A stretch of DNA of 64,000 nt from Maribellus sp. YY47 (GCF_023111095.1 NZ_JALGYW010000002.1:186001-250000); one strand, 5' to 3'; shown: positions 26,191 through 35,543, counted from the first letter of the stretch. Program-made: numbers and translations. The notes: generated by a model not told the origin, from the sequence alone.

Positions 26191-28137
26191 ATGATTTCTT
26201 TAGATAAAATAAATTTAAGTTTTGGTGGTTTTGAACTTTTCAAAGAGATTAGTTTTTTGATTAATCCCAAAGACCGTATCGGGTTGATCGGAAAGAACGG
26301 AGCAGGAAAAACTACTTTACTCAAGATTATTAGCGGAATAAACTCTCCGACTTCAGGCAGCGTTGGCATTTCGAAGGATGTTACCATTGGCTATCTGCCA
26401 CAGCAAATGAAGGTTTCGGATACCCGCACATTAAAAGACGAAGCGACGCAGGCTTTTAAAGAGATCCTTCAACTGGAAAAGCAAATTGCTCAGCTCAACA
26501 ACGAAATAGCCGAAAGCTCCGATTATCATTCAAGCGAATACCTTAGCAAACTCGATAAAGTAACCGAGTTGCACGAGCGTTTTCAGCTTCTGGGAGGCGA
26601 TAACTACGAAGCAGAACTCGAACGTACCTTGCTGGGATTGGGTTTTGAACGTTCTGATTTTGGACGTTCGACATCTGAATTTAGCGGAGGATGGAGAATG
26701 CGTGTTGAACTAGCCAAACTTCTGCTTCAGAAACCGGATGTATTTTTGCTCGACGAGCCCACCAACCACCTCGATATTGAATCGATTCAATGGCTCGAAG
26801 ATTTTCTGAAAGACTACAAAGGAGCAGTTGTTCTGGTATCGCACGACAAAACCTTTCTGAACGCGGTTTGTAACAGGACCATCGAGATATCGCTCGGCAA
26901 AATTCTGGACCAAAAGATGAATTACTCATCCTTTTTAACCTGGAAGGAAGAACAAAAGAAAATCAATCTTGCGGCCTACCAGAACCAGCAAAAATTGATT
27001 GAGGACACCGAAAAATTTATCGAAAGGTTTCGCTACAAAGCATCGAAAGCAGTACAAGTACAATCGCGTATCAAACAACTGGATAAAATCGACCGGCTTG
27101 AAATTGAAGAAGAAGATAATTCAGCATTAAAACTAAACTTTCCACCGGCACCGCGTTCCGGGAAAGTGGTGGTTTCGGCTAAACATATTACAAAAGCATA
27201 CGGATCGCATCTGGTTCTTGACGATATTGACTTAAACATCGAGCTGGGCGAGAAAGTCGCGTTTGTTGGCCGGAACGGTGAAGGAAAAACCACATTGGCC
27301 CGGATCATCATGAATGAACTGGACCATCAGGGACACATGCAACTCGGACACAATGTTAAAATAGGGTATTTTGCACAAAACCAGGCACAATTACTCAACG
27401 AGGAACTCACCATTTTTGAAACGATCGACGAAATAGCAGTGGGAGATATTCGGACAAAGATCCGGGACATACTGGCTGCATTTTTATTTAAGGGAGAAGA
27501 CATCGACAAGAAAGTAAAAGTGTTGAGCGGTGGTGAAAAATCACGACTGGCGATGATTCGTCTAATGTTGGAACCGGTCAACTTCCTGATACTCGATGAG
27601 CCGACCAACCACCTCGACATCCGATCGAAAGAGATTCTAAAAAATGCACTTGCCAACTTTACCGGAACGGTATTGGTTGTTTCGCACGACCGCGATTTCC
27701 TGGATGGCCTGGTAAACTGCATCTATGAATTCAGAAATAAAAAAGCCAAACAACACCTGGGCGGTATCTTTGATTTCCTGTACCGAAAAAAGATGGAATC
27801 GATGAGAGAACTGGAAGCAAAAAGTAATGCTTCCAAAACCAATAATTCCATTCAAAAAGAAAAAGGGAAAAACGAACTCAGCTTTGAAGAACAAAAAGAA
27901 ATAAGCCGAAACATTTCCCGGTTCGAAAAACAGGTGCAGGATGCCGAACAACGTATTTCGGACCTGGAAGGAGAGATTGAAGAAATGGACAAAGTCCTAT
28001 CCTCTTCGGCACAAATCAACGACCACAGCCTTTTTGACAAATACGAAGATTTAAAAAAGAAGCTAGAAGAAATGATGCACGAATGGGAGAATACAAACGA
28101 AGAACTGGAAGCCTGGAAAATCAAAAAAACCTGGTAA
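26191..28137 (+). CDS. ABC-F family ATPase (ribosome-associated type)
   Basis: Soluble duplicated ABC ATPase without membrane domains, of the translation-factor/ribosome-protection group. In 648 residues there are two ABC modules: Walker A GKNGAGKTT and GRNGEGKTT, signatures FSGGWRMRVELAKLL and LSGGEKSRLAMIRLM, Walker B VFLLDEPTNHLD and FLILDEPTNHLD. Between them lies the charged P-site tRNA-interaction linker (about 240-330), and a coiled C-terminal domain runs from about 540. The ATG at 26191 is chosen by the promoter box. Resemblance is to YdiF/Uup-like members; an antibiotic role cannot be claimed. rlmB follows 44 bases downstream. Confidence 0.93.
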   Translation: MISLDKINLSFGGFELFKEISFLINPKDRIGLIGKNGAGKTTLLKIISGINSPTSGSVGISKDVTIGYLPQQMKVSDTRTLKDEATQAFKEILQLEKQIAQLNNEIAESSDYHSSEYLSKLDKVTELHERFQLLGGDNYEAELERTLLGLGFERSDFGRSTSEFSGGWRMRVELAKLLLQKPDVFLLDEPTNHLDIESIQWLEDFLKDYKGAVVLVSHDKTFLNAVCNRTIEISLGKILDQKMNYSSFLTWKEEQKKINLAAYQNQQKLIEDTEKFIERFRYKASKAVQVQSRIKQLDKIDRLEIEEEDNSALKLNFPPAPRSGKVVVSAKHITKAYGSHLVLDDIDLNIELGEKVAFVGRNGEGKTTLARIIMNELDHQGHMQLGHNVKIGYFAQNQAQLLNEELTIFETIDEIAVGDIRTKIRDILAAFLFKGEDIDKKVKVLSGGEKSRLAMIRLMLEPVNFLILDEPTNHLDIRSKEILKNALANFTGTVLVVSHDRDFLDGLVNCIYEFRNKKAKQHLGGIFDFLYRKKMESMRELEAKSNASKTNNSIQKEKGKNELSFEEQKEISRNISRFEKQVQDAEQRISDLEGEIEEMDKVLSSSAQINDHSLFDKYEDLKKKLEEMMHEWENTNEELEAWKIKKTW

Positions 28138-28181
28138 CTTTCAAAAACGTTTCTGGTAACAATTCAAATTAAACGGTAAAA

Positions 28182-28916
28182 ATGAATAACGAAGACTTTC
28201 TATTTGGAACACGCGCAGTAATTGAAGCGATAAAAACCGGTAAAACCATCGATAAGGTTTTGATCAAAAAAGGGCTGAAAAACGAACTCTTTTCAGAATT
28301 GATGCAACTGCTTAAAGAAAACAATATCGCTTCCCAATTCGTTCCGATTGAGAAGATCAACCGCTATACCCGAAAAAACCATCAGGGCGTAATTGCATTG
28401 CTCTCTCCCATCGAATTCGACAACCTAGATTATGTGCTTCCCGGCATTTTTGACACCGGAGAAACGCCGCTGATCCTGGTACTCGACCAAATTACCGATG
28501 TGAGAAATTTTGGAGCCATCGCCCGTTCTGCCGAATGTGCGGGAGTGCACACCATCATTATACCGGAAAAAGGAATGGCCCGCATTGGCGCCGATGCCGT
28601 AAAAACCTCAGCCGGAGCTATCCACCACCTGCCCATCTGCAAAGTGCCTCACCTTGAAAAAGCGGTACGGTTTTTAAAAGACTCAGGAATACGCATTGTT
28701 GCAGCCACCGAAAAAGGCGACAAAAACTATACTTCGGGAGATTTCACCGGGCCGCTTGCAATCGTTATGGGATCTGAAGACACGGGAATCTCTCCGAATA
28801 TTTTGAAGTTAACCGACGAACAATTAAAAATTCCGATTCTTGGTAAAATTGAATCATTGAATGTCTCTGTTTCAGCGGCATTAATGATTTACGAGGCGGT
28901 AAGACAACGAAACTAA
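28182..28916 (+). CDS. rlmB: 23S rRNA 2'-O-ribose methyltransferase RlmB (TrmH family)
   Basis: SPOUT methyltransferase acting on a 23S rRNA guanosine. The 244-residue protein has an N-terminal substrate-binding domain opening with LFGTRAVIEAI and the SPOUT knot motifs LDQITDVRNFGAIARSAE, GPLAIVMGSEDTGIS and SLNVSVSAALMIYEAV. Probably cotranscribed with the ABC-F gene (44-base gap), both being ribosome-related. Its stop overlaps the stop of the convergent Lrp gene by three bases. Confidence 0.93.
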   Translation: MNNEDFLFGTRAVIEAIKTGKTIDKVLIKKGLKNELFSELMQLLKENNIASQFVPIEKINRYTRKNHQGVIALLSPIEFDNLDYVLPGIFDTGETPLILVLDQITDVRNFGAIARSAECAGVHTIIIPEKGMARIGADAVKTSAGAIHHLPICKVPHLEKAVRFLKDSGIRIVAATEKGDKNYTSGDFTGPLAIVMGSEDTGISPNILKLTDEQLKIPILGKIESLNVSVSAALMIYEAVRQRN

Positions 28917-29380
28917 ATATTTACCGGAATGGTACGTTTAAAGGATTCTTCGAGCGAAATAAAGGTTTCGGTGCTGGCAACTCCCTGAATTTTCTGAATC
29001 TGTCCACTGAGGATTGATTTCAGGTGCTCATTGTCTTTTGCATAAACTTTGATAAATATTGCATAAGCGCCTGTGGTGTAGTGGCATTCCGTAATCTCTG
29101 AAATCTGCTCGAGCTCCTTTACCACTTCGGTGAACAATCCGCCTTTTTCCAGGAAAATCCCGATATAAGTACAGGTTTTAAAATCCACTTTCTTGGGATC
29201 AATATGATAGCCCGACCCCACAATTACGCCTAAATCGACCATCCGGTTTACCCGCTGGTGAACAGCGGCCCTTGAAATACCTACCTCTTTTGCAACATCC
29301 TTGAAAGGGATCCTCGCATTTTTCGTTATAATATCAAGAATCTTAAGATCCCAATCATCCAAATTATTCCGCAAAGTCAT
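28913..29380 (-). CDS. Lrp/AsnC family transcriptional regulator (first copy)
   Basis: Amino acid-responsive regulator of 155 residues. An N-terminal winged HTH (ITKNARIPFKDVAKEVGISRAAVHQRVNRM) is followed by a RAM/AsnC ligand-binding domain (ECHYTTGAYAIFIKV, TETFISLEESFKR). It diverges from the ammonium transporter and is clearly paralogous to the regulator on the other side of that gene. A -7 box lies 18 bases upstream. Nitrogen or amino acid sensing is inferred from context. Confidence 0.93.
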   Translation of the reverse strand: MTLRNNLDDWDLKILDIITKNARIPFKDVAKEVGISRAAVHQRVNRMVDLGVIVGSGYHIDPKKVDFKTCTYIGIFLEKGGLFTEVVKELEQISEITECHYTTGAYAIFIKVYAKDNEHLKSILSGQIQKIQGVASTETFISLEESFKRTIPVNI

Positions 29381-29397
29381 ATCTTACAATTTTCCAT

Positions 29398-29405
29398 CAA
29401 AAATA
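29398..29405 (-). promoter_or_regulatory. Putative -7 box for the first Lrp gene
   Basis: Minus-strand TATTTTTG with an 18-base leader before the start at 29380. Confidence 0.5.
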
Positions 29406-29714
29406 TCAAAAAAATAACATTATTTCAAAGTCATTCCTCCTATTTACCACTAAAGTAACAAAATGAAAATAATTAAATCAATTCGGAGAAAACACACATT
29501 ATATTATCAATTTATTAAAAAACACCCGGTATTTCTTTCTTTTTTCTACCTTATTATTCACATTTTAAACCATTTAAATATATTTATATCGATTTTATAT
29601 CAAACAGGCAGATATTCTAAACTTAATTACGAACAAGTCAGTCACAAATATTCAGTTCGTCAGAAATATGTAAAATTCGCACGACTGGATGGTGACTGTT
29701 AAAATTTTTTCACG
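29406..29714. other. AT-rich divergent gap between lrp and amt
   Basis: About 310 bases with very high A+T. A 79-codon open frame at 29463-29702 has no recognisable motif and is probably chance. An inverted repeat CAGTCAC (29639-29645) / GTGACTG (29692-29698) encloses 46 bases just before the amt start and could fold in its leader. No full TAnnTTTG box was found for amt. Confidence 0.4.
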
Positions 29715-31049
29715 ATGAAAAACAAAGCAAATTGGTGGCTCATCCTTGGATTATTGATCGTCACAGCCCTCGTTGGTGTATTCATTCCCACAGGATTAGC
29801 AGAACAAGACTACACGAACTTAAACGCCGGCGACACCGCATGGATGCTCACCGCAACAGGCTTGGTCCTTTTAATGACTCCCGGGCTTGCCTTCTTTTAC
29901 GGAGGTATGATTCAGTCGCGGAATATTATTTCAACGATGCTTCAGAGTTATATTGCAATGGGCATTGTGAGTGTGCTTTGGGTAGTCGTTGGATTTAGTA
30001 TTGCATTTGGCGACAGTGTTGGCCCCGAAGGTTTTGGGTTATTCGGAAATCCCATAACCTACTTTATGTTTCGGGGCGTTGGAGGCGGAACCAATCCCGA
30101 CCTGGCCCCCACTTTCCCGTTTGCCGTTTTTGCTATGTTTCAGTTGAAATTTGCGATCATCACACCGGCGCTGATTACGGGATCTTTTGCAGGCCGTGTC
30201 CGCTTTAGGGCCTACATGTTGTTTATGTGCCTGTTTATCATATTCGTATATGCTCCGCTCGCCCACTGGACCTGGCATCCCAACGGATTCCTGCGTAACT
30301 GGGGTGTACTTGACTTTGCCGGAGGAACCGTAGTGCATATGTCTGCCGGATTTGCAGCACTTGCCGGAGCCATCTTCCTGGGCCGCAGAAAAGATGCCAA
30401 CAAAGAATTCAAACCGGCCAACATTCCTTATATTTTGCTGGGCGCCGGAATGCTTTGGTTCGGATGGTTTGGCTTTAACGCGGGATCGGCACTGGCAGCT
30501 AATTCAGTGGCTGCTTCAGCGCTGGTAAACACAAATACAGCTTCGGCTGCTGCTATGTTAACCTGGATTTTTTACGATGCTGCCCAAGGGAAAAAACCAT
30601 CGGCAGTGGGTGCAGCCATCGGCTTGGTTGTAGGACTGGTAGCCATTACTCCGGCTGCAGGATTTGTGAGCGTCGGCGCCAGTATTTTTATCGGGGTTGT
30701 CGCAGCAATGATCAGTAACTACGCGATTACCCTTCGAACAAAATCAAAACTCGACGATACACTGGATGTTTTCCCGGCACACGGAATGGGAGGTATTACC
30801 GGTATGATATTGACCGCAGTTTTTGCCAACGAAGTCGGATTGATTCACGGCGAAATAACCACTTTCCTCTATCATTTGCTTGCATTGGTCATAGTGGGAG
30901 TGTTTACGTTTGGAGGCTCGTTACTTTTATATAAAGTAACCGATCTCATCGTGCCCATGCGCATTTCTCCGCACGGAGAGAAAATCGGACTCGATTTAAG
31001 TCAACACGAAGAGTCGTACAACTTTGTATACGCAGAAGAACAACATTGA
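29715..31049 (+). CDS. amt: Ammonium transporter (Amt/MEP/Rh family)
   Basis: Inner membrane ammonium channel of 444 residues. An N-terminal hydrophobic segment may be a signal peptide, followed by about 11 membrane helices with Amt patterns such as TPGLAFFYGGMIQSRN and GGTVVHMSAGFAAL, and the pore His in FPAHGMGGITG. Length is standard. No PII (glnK) gene is next to it; instead it lies between two Lrp/AsnC regulator genes and ends in a bidirectional terminator. Confidence 0.95.
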   Translation: MKNKANWWLILGLLIVTALVGVFIPTGLAEQDYTNLNAGDTAWMLTATGLVLLMTPGLAFFYGGMIQSRNIISTMLQSYIAMGIVSVLWVVVGFSIAFGDSVGPEGFGLFGNPITYFMFRGVGGGTNPDLAPTFPFAVFAMFQLKFAIITPALITGSFAGRVRFRAYMLFMCLFIIFVYAPLAHWTWHPNGFLRNWGVLDFAGGTVVHMSAGFAALAGAIFLGRRKDANKEFKPANIPYILLGAGMLWFGWFGFNAGSALAANSVAASALVNTNTASAAAMLTWIFYDAAQGKKPSAVGAAIGLVVGLVAITPAAGFVSVGASIFIGVVAAMISNYAITLRTKSKLDDTLDVFPAHGMGGITGMILTAVFANEVGLIHGEITTFLYHLLALVIVGVFTFGGSLLLYKVTDLIVPMRISPHGEKIGLDLSQHEESYNFVYAEEQH

Positions 31050-31053
31050 CAAT

Positions 31054-31082
31054 AAAAAAGGCCGTTAATAACGGCCTTTTTT
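31054..31082. terminator. Bidirectional terminator between amt and second lrp
   Basis: GGCCGTTA / TAACGGCC-type hairpin with an A run before and a T run after, so it works on both strands. It begins 4 bases after amt and ends 1 base before the convergent Lrp stop. Confidence 0.92.
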
Positions 31083-31083
31083 A

Positions 31084-31569
31084 TTATTTTATCGGAACTT
31101 GTCGTTTAAAATCCATCTCGAGCGATATAAAGGTCTCGGTTCGAGCAATCCCCTCAATGTTCTGAAGATCATCATCAATCAGACGTTTCAAATGCTTGTT
31201 GGTTTTTGTTTGAATTTTGATGAAAATAGCATACGCTCCAGTAGTATAATGACATTCAACTACTTCAGGAATCTCCCTGAGCGCCTGTACAACCTGAGTA
31301 TGAAATCTGGCCTTGTCCAGGTAAATTCCCATATAAGCACAAGTATTGTATCCAAGTTTCTGTGGGCTAACAATAAATTCACTACCATGCACCACGCCTA
31401 TGTTCAATAAGCGCTGAACGCGTTGATGAATGGCTGCTCCTGACACGCCGCATTCACGGGCAACTTCAAGAAAGGGAATTCGGGCATTTTTTGTAATGAG
31501 CTTTAGTATCTTCTCATCCAACTCATCAATATCAGCTGGCTTTTCTTCTAAATAATCGTTCGACTTCAT
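31084..31569 (-). CDS. Lrp/AsnC family transcriptional regulator (second copy)
   Basis: 161 residues with the same layout as the copy at 28913-29380: HTH (ITKNARIPFLEVARECGVSG, AAIHQRVQRL) and RAM domain (ECHYTTGAYAIFIKI, RTETFISLEMDFKRQ). By eye about half of the positions are shared with the first copy, so the two are paralogs flanking amt. It has a slightly longer, acidic N-terminus. It converges on amt across a shared terminator. Confidence 0.93.
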   Translation of the reverse strand: MKSNDYLEEKPADIDELDEKILKLITKNARIPFLEVARECGVSGAAIHQRVQRLLNIGVVHGSEFIVSPQKLGYNTCAYMGIYLDKARFHTQVVQALREIPEVVECHYTTGAYAIFIKIQTKTNKHLKRLIDDDLQNIEGIARTETFISLEMDFKRQVPIK

Positions 31570-31605
31570 TTCCTAAAAAATCAGATTAGGTTATAAATTA
31601 TTGCG

Positions 31606-31613
31606 CAAATGTA
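31606..31613 (-). promoter_or_regulatory. Putative -7 box for the second Lrp gene
   Basis: Minus-strand TACATTTG, full match to TAnnTTTG, 37 bases before the start at 31569. Confidence 0.5.
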
Positions 31614-31709
31614 CGTAATTATTACAATTAATAAGTAACACTGCTATTAAACATACAATTCTACGACAGTTCGTAAGTTACTGAACAAAAGATAAGTAAC
31701 CCCGTCCTT

Positions 31710-33038
31710 TTATGCCGGGGAATATTTGTTTGCTATTTTTGATATATCGGCACCAGACAACTCCTGAAAAATCCGCAATTCAAATTCCGGAACAACGGCA
31801 AATACATGATCAAATATATCAGCCTGAATTGCCTCGTATTTGGCCCATTCCTGTTCTTTCGAAAAAACATAAATTTCGATCGGTAATCCTTTTTCGGTAG
31901 GCTGAAGTTGACGCACCAGAAATGTCATCTCCTGATGCACGCTCGGATGCTGGCGAAGATATACTTCGAGGTATTTTCTGAAAATCCCGACATTGGTCTG
32001 GTGACGACCACTAATATAGTCTTCGTCTTTTAAATTCTTTTGCTTATTATATTCACGTAGTTCTTTCTCTTTTTCGAGCACATACCCCCGAATCAGGTCA
32101 AATTTCTCAAACCTGCTTAGCATCTCCTCATCACAAAACCTGATTGAATTTACGTCGATAAGTACCGATCGCTTTATTCGTCTCCCTCCCGATTCTTCCA
32201 TTCCTTTCCAGTTACTAAACGACTCTGAAACCAAACTATAAGTAGGAATGGTTGCAATGGTTTTATCCCAATTCTGAACCTTAACCGTATTGAGCGTAAT
32301 GTCGATTACCGTTCCGTCGGCATTATGTTTCGGAACCGTAACCCAGTCGCCAAGCTTTACCATATTATTGGCCGACAACTGAATGGATGCCACAAATCCG
32401 AGTATGGTGTCTTTAAAAATCAATAACAGCACCGCAGCCATGGTTCCCAGTCCGATCACCAAATCCCACGGATCTTTTTTGAAAAGATAAGCGATCATCA
32501 GAATTCCGGCCATTCCGTATATAAAAATCTTAATCAGCTGAATGTAGCCTTTTATCGGCCGTGTTGCTGCGTATTGAGTAGTATTATAGATACCAAGAAT
32601 GGAATTCAGCAACGCATTGATCAAATACACCCCGATACCAATCAGGTACAACTTCGACAGCGTGATCAACACCTCATCCAAAAAAGGATAGAAATCTTTT
32701 GCTATAAGTTCCGTATTTAACGCCAACGATGGATTTAGCTGTATAGCTGTCTCCGGTCCGGCAAAATTGGCGGAATAAAAAAAGATTAAAGCCGGAACCA
32801 AATTGGCAACTGCCTTAAATACTTTATTTTCTACCAGAATATCATCCCAGGTGGTCTCTGTTTTTTCGGCAACCCGGTGCATCACATAAACCATAAATTT
32901 CCGGGAAATAAAATAAGCAATAAATGCTATCAGCGAAATAAAAAGAAAAGTAGCCAGCGCAGCCAAAGGCTTGGCAAAGCTCTCCATACCGTTGATCAAA
33001 CGGAATTCATCGAGTAAAAATCGGTAGAAATATTGCAT
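31710..33038 (-). CDS. Mechanosensitive ion channel, MscS family
   Basis: Inner membrane tension-gated channel of 442 residues, longer than minimal MscS and similar to YbdG-type channels. Four to five hydrophobic segments fill the first 210 residues. The pore/beta region follows (LLLIFKDTILGFVASIQLS, then LGDWVTVPKHNADGTVIDITL and IPTYSLVSESFSNW), and a cytoplasmic domain completes it. Its stop codon lies inside a small CCCCG/CGGGG hairpin (31700-31720), without a T run. It diverges from the M64 peptidase gene. Confidence 0.9.
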   Translation of the reverse strand: MQYFYRFLLDEFRLINGMESFAKPLAALATFLFISLIAFIAYFISRKFMVYVMHRVAEKTETTWDDILVENKVFKAVANLVPALIFFYSANFAGPETAIQLNPSLALNTELIAKDFYPFLDEVLITLSKLYLIGIGVYLINALLNSILGIYNTTQYAATRPIKGYIQLIKIFIYGMAGILMIAYLFKKDPWDLVIGLGTMAAVLLLIFKDTILGFVASIQLSANNMVKLGDWVTVPKHNADGTVIDITLNTVKVQNWDKTIATIPTYSLVSESFSNWKGMEESGGRRIKRSVLIDVNSIRFCDEEMLSRFEKFDLIRGYVLEKEKELREYNKQKNLKDEDYISGRHQTNVGIFRKYLEVYLRQHPSVHQEMTFLVRQLQPTEKGLPIEIYVFSKEQEWAKYEAIQADIFDHVFAVVPEFELRIFQELSGADISKIANKYSPA

Positions 33039-33092
33039 GACGTTTGGATTACAATTAATACTTTAGCTCACAAAATTAAAAAATGCTGTATT

Positions 33093-34367
33093 ATGAAACG
33101 GTTAATCCTGTGGCTTTTTATGATAATTCCTATTTTCCTGAATGCACAAATCGAATTCAAAAACTATTTCACAGATCATTCGCTTCGTTTTGATTTTCTT
33201 TTAGGGGGCAATTCAAAAACAGCAACCATTTATCCCGAAGCGATGAAACAGGAGCCCTTCTGGGCTGGGAATAAAAACCACCTGGTTGATGAATTTAATT
33301 ACGGAACCTATCGTTACCGGGTTTTTGATGCAGCCAGCAACCAACTCATCTTTTCCAAAGGATTTAGCACCCTGTTTCAGGAGTGGCAAACCACAGCCGA
33401 AGCCAAACAAAACAATAAGACTTTTTACCAGGCCGCCATCTTCCCTTTCCCGAAAAATAAAGTACGGCTCGAAATCGATGCCCGGCAATGGGACGGCAGC
33501 TTTCAGAATCTGTTCGCTGAAGAGATCGATCCAAAAGACTATTTTATTTTAAACGAAAATACCGCAGAATTTGAAGTTAAAGCGATCTTACAAAATGGCG
33601 ATCCCGACAAAAAAGTTGATCTGGTAATCCTGGCTGAGGGCTATACCCAAAAAGAAAAGCAAAAATTCCTTGACGATGCACAACGTGTTACCGATATGCT
33701 GTTTGAAGCGGAACCATTCCATTCGGAGCAAAAAAATTTCAATGTCAATGCGGTGTTTACACCATCGCAGGAATCGGGTACCGATGTGCCGGGCGAAAAG
33801 ATTTACCGCAAAACAGCCTTTAATTCCAGTTTCTATACATTCGATGTTCCCCGCTACCTGACAACTACCGACATGAAATCGATTTACGATGCCGCATCAG
33901 CAGTTCCATACGACCATGTTTATGCACTGGTTAATACAGAGCGTTACGGTGGTGGAGGCTTTTACAATTTCCTGAGTGTATGCACTTCCGACAACGAACT
34001 CACCCAAGAGGTTTTTATTCATGAATTTGGACACGGATTTGCAGGATTGGGAGACGAATACTACACCTCCAGTGTTGCCTACGAAGATTTTTACAATCTG
34101 AAAATCGAACCCTGGGAACCCAACCTGACCACCCTGGTGGATTTCGACAAGAAATGGAAATCCATGCTGGAAAAATCAACACCGGTTCCGACACCCAGAG
34201 AGGCAAAATACTTCAAAACCGTTGGAGTTTACGAAGGCGGAGGGTATCTGGATAAAGGCATCTACAGTCCGTATATCGATTGCCGCATGAAAAGCAACGA
34301 AGCCAAAGGTTTTTGCCCGGTTTGCCAGGAAGCCATCCGGAAAGTGATTCGGTCTCATGTTGAATAA
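33093..34367 (+). CDS. M64 family metallopeptidase (IgA-peptidase-like), secreted
   Basis: Zinc peptidase of 424 residues, predicted to be exported. The ATG at 33093 gives a signal peptide (LILWLFMIIPIFLNAQ); an upstream ATG at 33033 lies in the divergent gap next to the MscS start and adds no signal. An N-terminal beta-rich M64 domain covers about 20-130 and the zinc motif HEFGHGFAGLGDEYY is at about 310-324. C-terminal cysteines (CRM, CPVCQEA) are typical of the family. A strong terminator follows. IgA specificity is not implied by family membership. Confidence 0.9.
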   Translation: MKRLILWLFMIIPIFLNAQIEFKNYFTDHSLRFDFLLGGNSKTATIYPEAMKQEPFWAGNKNHLVDEFNYGTYRYRVFDAASNQLIFSKGFSTLFQEWQTTAEAKQNNKTFYQAAIFPFPKNKVRLEIDARQWDGSFQNLFAEEIDPKDYFILNENTAEFEVKAILQNGDPDKKVDLVILAEGYTQKEKQKFLDDAQRVTDMLFEAEPFHSEQKNFNVNAVFTPSQESGTDVPGEKIYRKTAFNSSFYTFDVPRYLTTTDMKSIYDAASAVPYDHVYALVNTERYGGGGFYNFLSVCTSDNELTQEVFIHEFGHGFAGLGDEYYTSSVAYEDFYNLKIEPWEPNLTTLVDFDKKWKSMLEKSTPVPTPREAKYFKTVGVYEGGGYLDKGIYSPYIDCRMKSNEAKGFCPVCQEAIRKVIRSHVE

Positions 34368-34384
34368 TTGAAACACATCGCATA

Positions 34385-34425
34385 GAAAACAAAAGCGGCC
34401 GGAAAATCCGGCCGCTTTTGTTTTC
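34385..34425. terminator. Bidirectional terminator, 19-bp perfect stem
   Basis: GAAAACAAAAGCGGCCGGA (34385-34403) and its exact reverse complement (34407-34425) flank a 3-base AAA loop. It serves the M64 gene on the plus strand and the DUF6249 gene on the minus strand. Confidence 0.93.
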
Positions 34426-34444
34426 TGTTTCTTTTACATCCCAC

Positions 34445-34774
34445 TTATACTCTTTTCTTCTCCATTAGCTTGTTGGTAACGAGGTAAGCTACAATCAAAC
34501 CTACACCACCACAAACCAGGATCGCCGTAAAGTAAGCAACCACGTCCTCAATAACACCCGCCAGCAGAGATCCTGCTACTACTCCAAGACCTAACGCAAT
34601 GAGGAAAATCCCCCATTTTACAAGTGCATACTGTGAACATTCTCCTTTGAAAATTCCGGCATCCATTCCTTTTTCCACTAAAGCCAAACGTTCTTTTGTC
34701 CGTGTTGTCCAGTATACATAAAGAATAGCGAAGATTGCCAGAAAAAATCCGATTGGTACTAAAATTCCTTCCAT
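34445..34774 (-). CDS. DUF6249-type small membrane protein
   Basis: 109 residues with three hydrophobic segments (about 5-22, 52-72, 78-98), and a cytoplasmic stretch with RTKERLALVEKGMDAGIF between the first two. This matches the DUF6249 membrane proteins often found next to ECF sigma factors in Bacteroidota; here an ECF sigma operon starts 200 bases away on the opposite strand. Function unknown; a role with the sigma factor's regulon is inference. Confidence 0.75.
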   Translation of the reverse strand: MEGILVPIGFFLAIFAILYVYWTTRTKERLALVEKGMDAGIFKGECSQYALVKWGIFLIALGLGVVAGSLLAGVIEDVVAYFTAILVCGGVGLIVAYLVTNKLMEKKRV

Positions 34775-34976
34775 GGTATTTGTTTTTAAATTGTTTTTAT
34801 TTCGTTTTCGCCATTATGACGCAGCCTTTTTTGATCGGTTACACATTCAGCAAAAAAATATTGAAGATTCCTGAAATTGCCAACAGTATTATTATACAGC
34901 ATAGCAAAAAGTAACTACACAAAAAATTTTCTCCGTAAATTGTAACCAGCCTTAAAGAATTACGTCAAAGCCACAG

Positions 34977-35543
34977 ATGGAGCAAAAAGACGATATCTAT
35001 TACATTGAAAAAGTGTTGGCGGGTCAAACCAACTACTATTCATACATTGTTGAAAGATACCAGGATGTTGTCTTCTCCATTGCGTTAAAAGTTCTTAGAA
35101 ATCGTGAAGATGCCCAGGAAATGGCGCAGGAAACTTTTATTAAGGCTTACAAGTCGCTGAGTTCATTCAAAGGGTCGGCAAAATTTTCGACATGGCTTTA
35201 CCGGATTACTTACAACAACTGTATTTCGGAACTGCGAAAACGAAAAGTACATTTTGCTTCTACCGATGATATTGAAATAAAAGACGAAGCGGAAGAGCTC
35301 AATCTGGATGGCATTCCGGAGGAAAACCGGGCCAGGGTGATTAAAGATGCGATGGATCGCCTGCCGGAAGACGAGTACACTTTAATACTCCTGTACTATT
35401 TCGAGGATCAGTCGGTTGAAGAAATAAGCAAAGTGGCACAACTTTCTGAAAGCAATACAAAAGTGAAACTTTTCAGAGCCAGAAAGAAGCTGTACACGAT
35501 TTTAAATGAAATGATGAAGGACGAATTATATACAATATTATGA
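34977..35543 (+). CDS. ECF-type RNA polymerase sigma factor
   Basis: Alternative sigma factor of 188 residues. Region 2 contains QDVVFSIALKVLRNREDAQEMAQETF and WLYRITYNNCISELRKRK, and region 4 contains YEEDQSVEEISKV-like helices (EDQSVEEISKVAQLSESNTK, VKLFRARKKLY). The stop overlaps the ATG of the next gene (ATGA), so the membrane protein downstream is translationally coupled and is the likely anti-sigma partner. A TAAATTGT sequence upstream is a 7/8 match to a -7 box. Confidence 0.93.
   Translation: MEQKDDIYYIEKVLAGQTNYYSYIVERYQDVVFSIALKVLRNREDAQEMAQETFIKAYKSLSSFKGSAKFSTWLYRITYNNCISELRKRKVHFASTDDIEIKDEAEELNLDGIPEENRARVIKDAMDRLPEDEYTLILLYYFEDQSVEEISKVAQLSESNTKVKLFRARKKLYTILNEMMKDELYTIL

Noticed and set aside
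29463-29702. 79-codon open frame before amt
   Set aside because: Very AT-rich, with no motif or promoter and no known small protein. Probably a chance frame in the leader region.
31700-31720. Terminator at the mscS stop
   Set aside because: CCCCG/CGGGG has only a 5-bp stem, overlaps the stop codon and lacks a T run.
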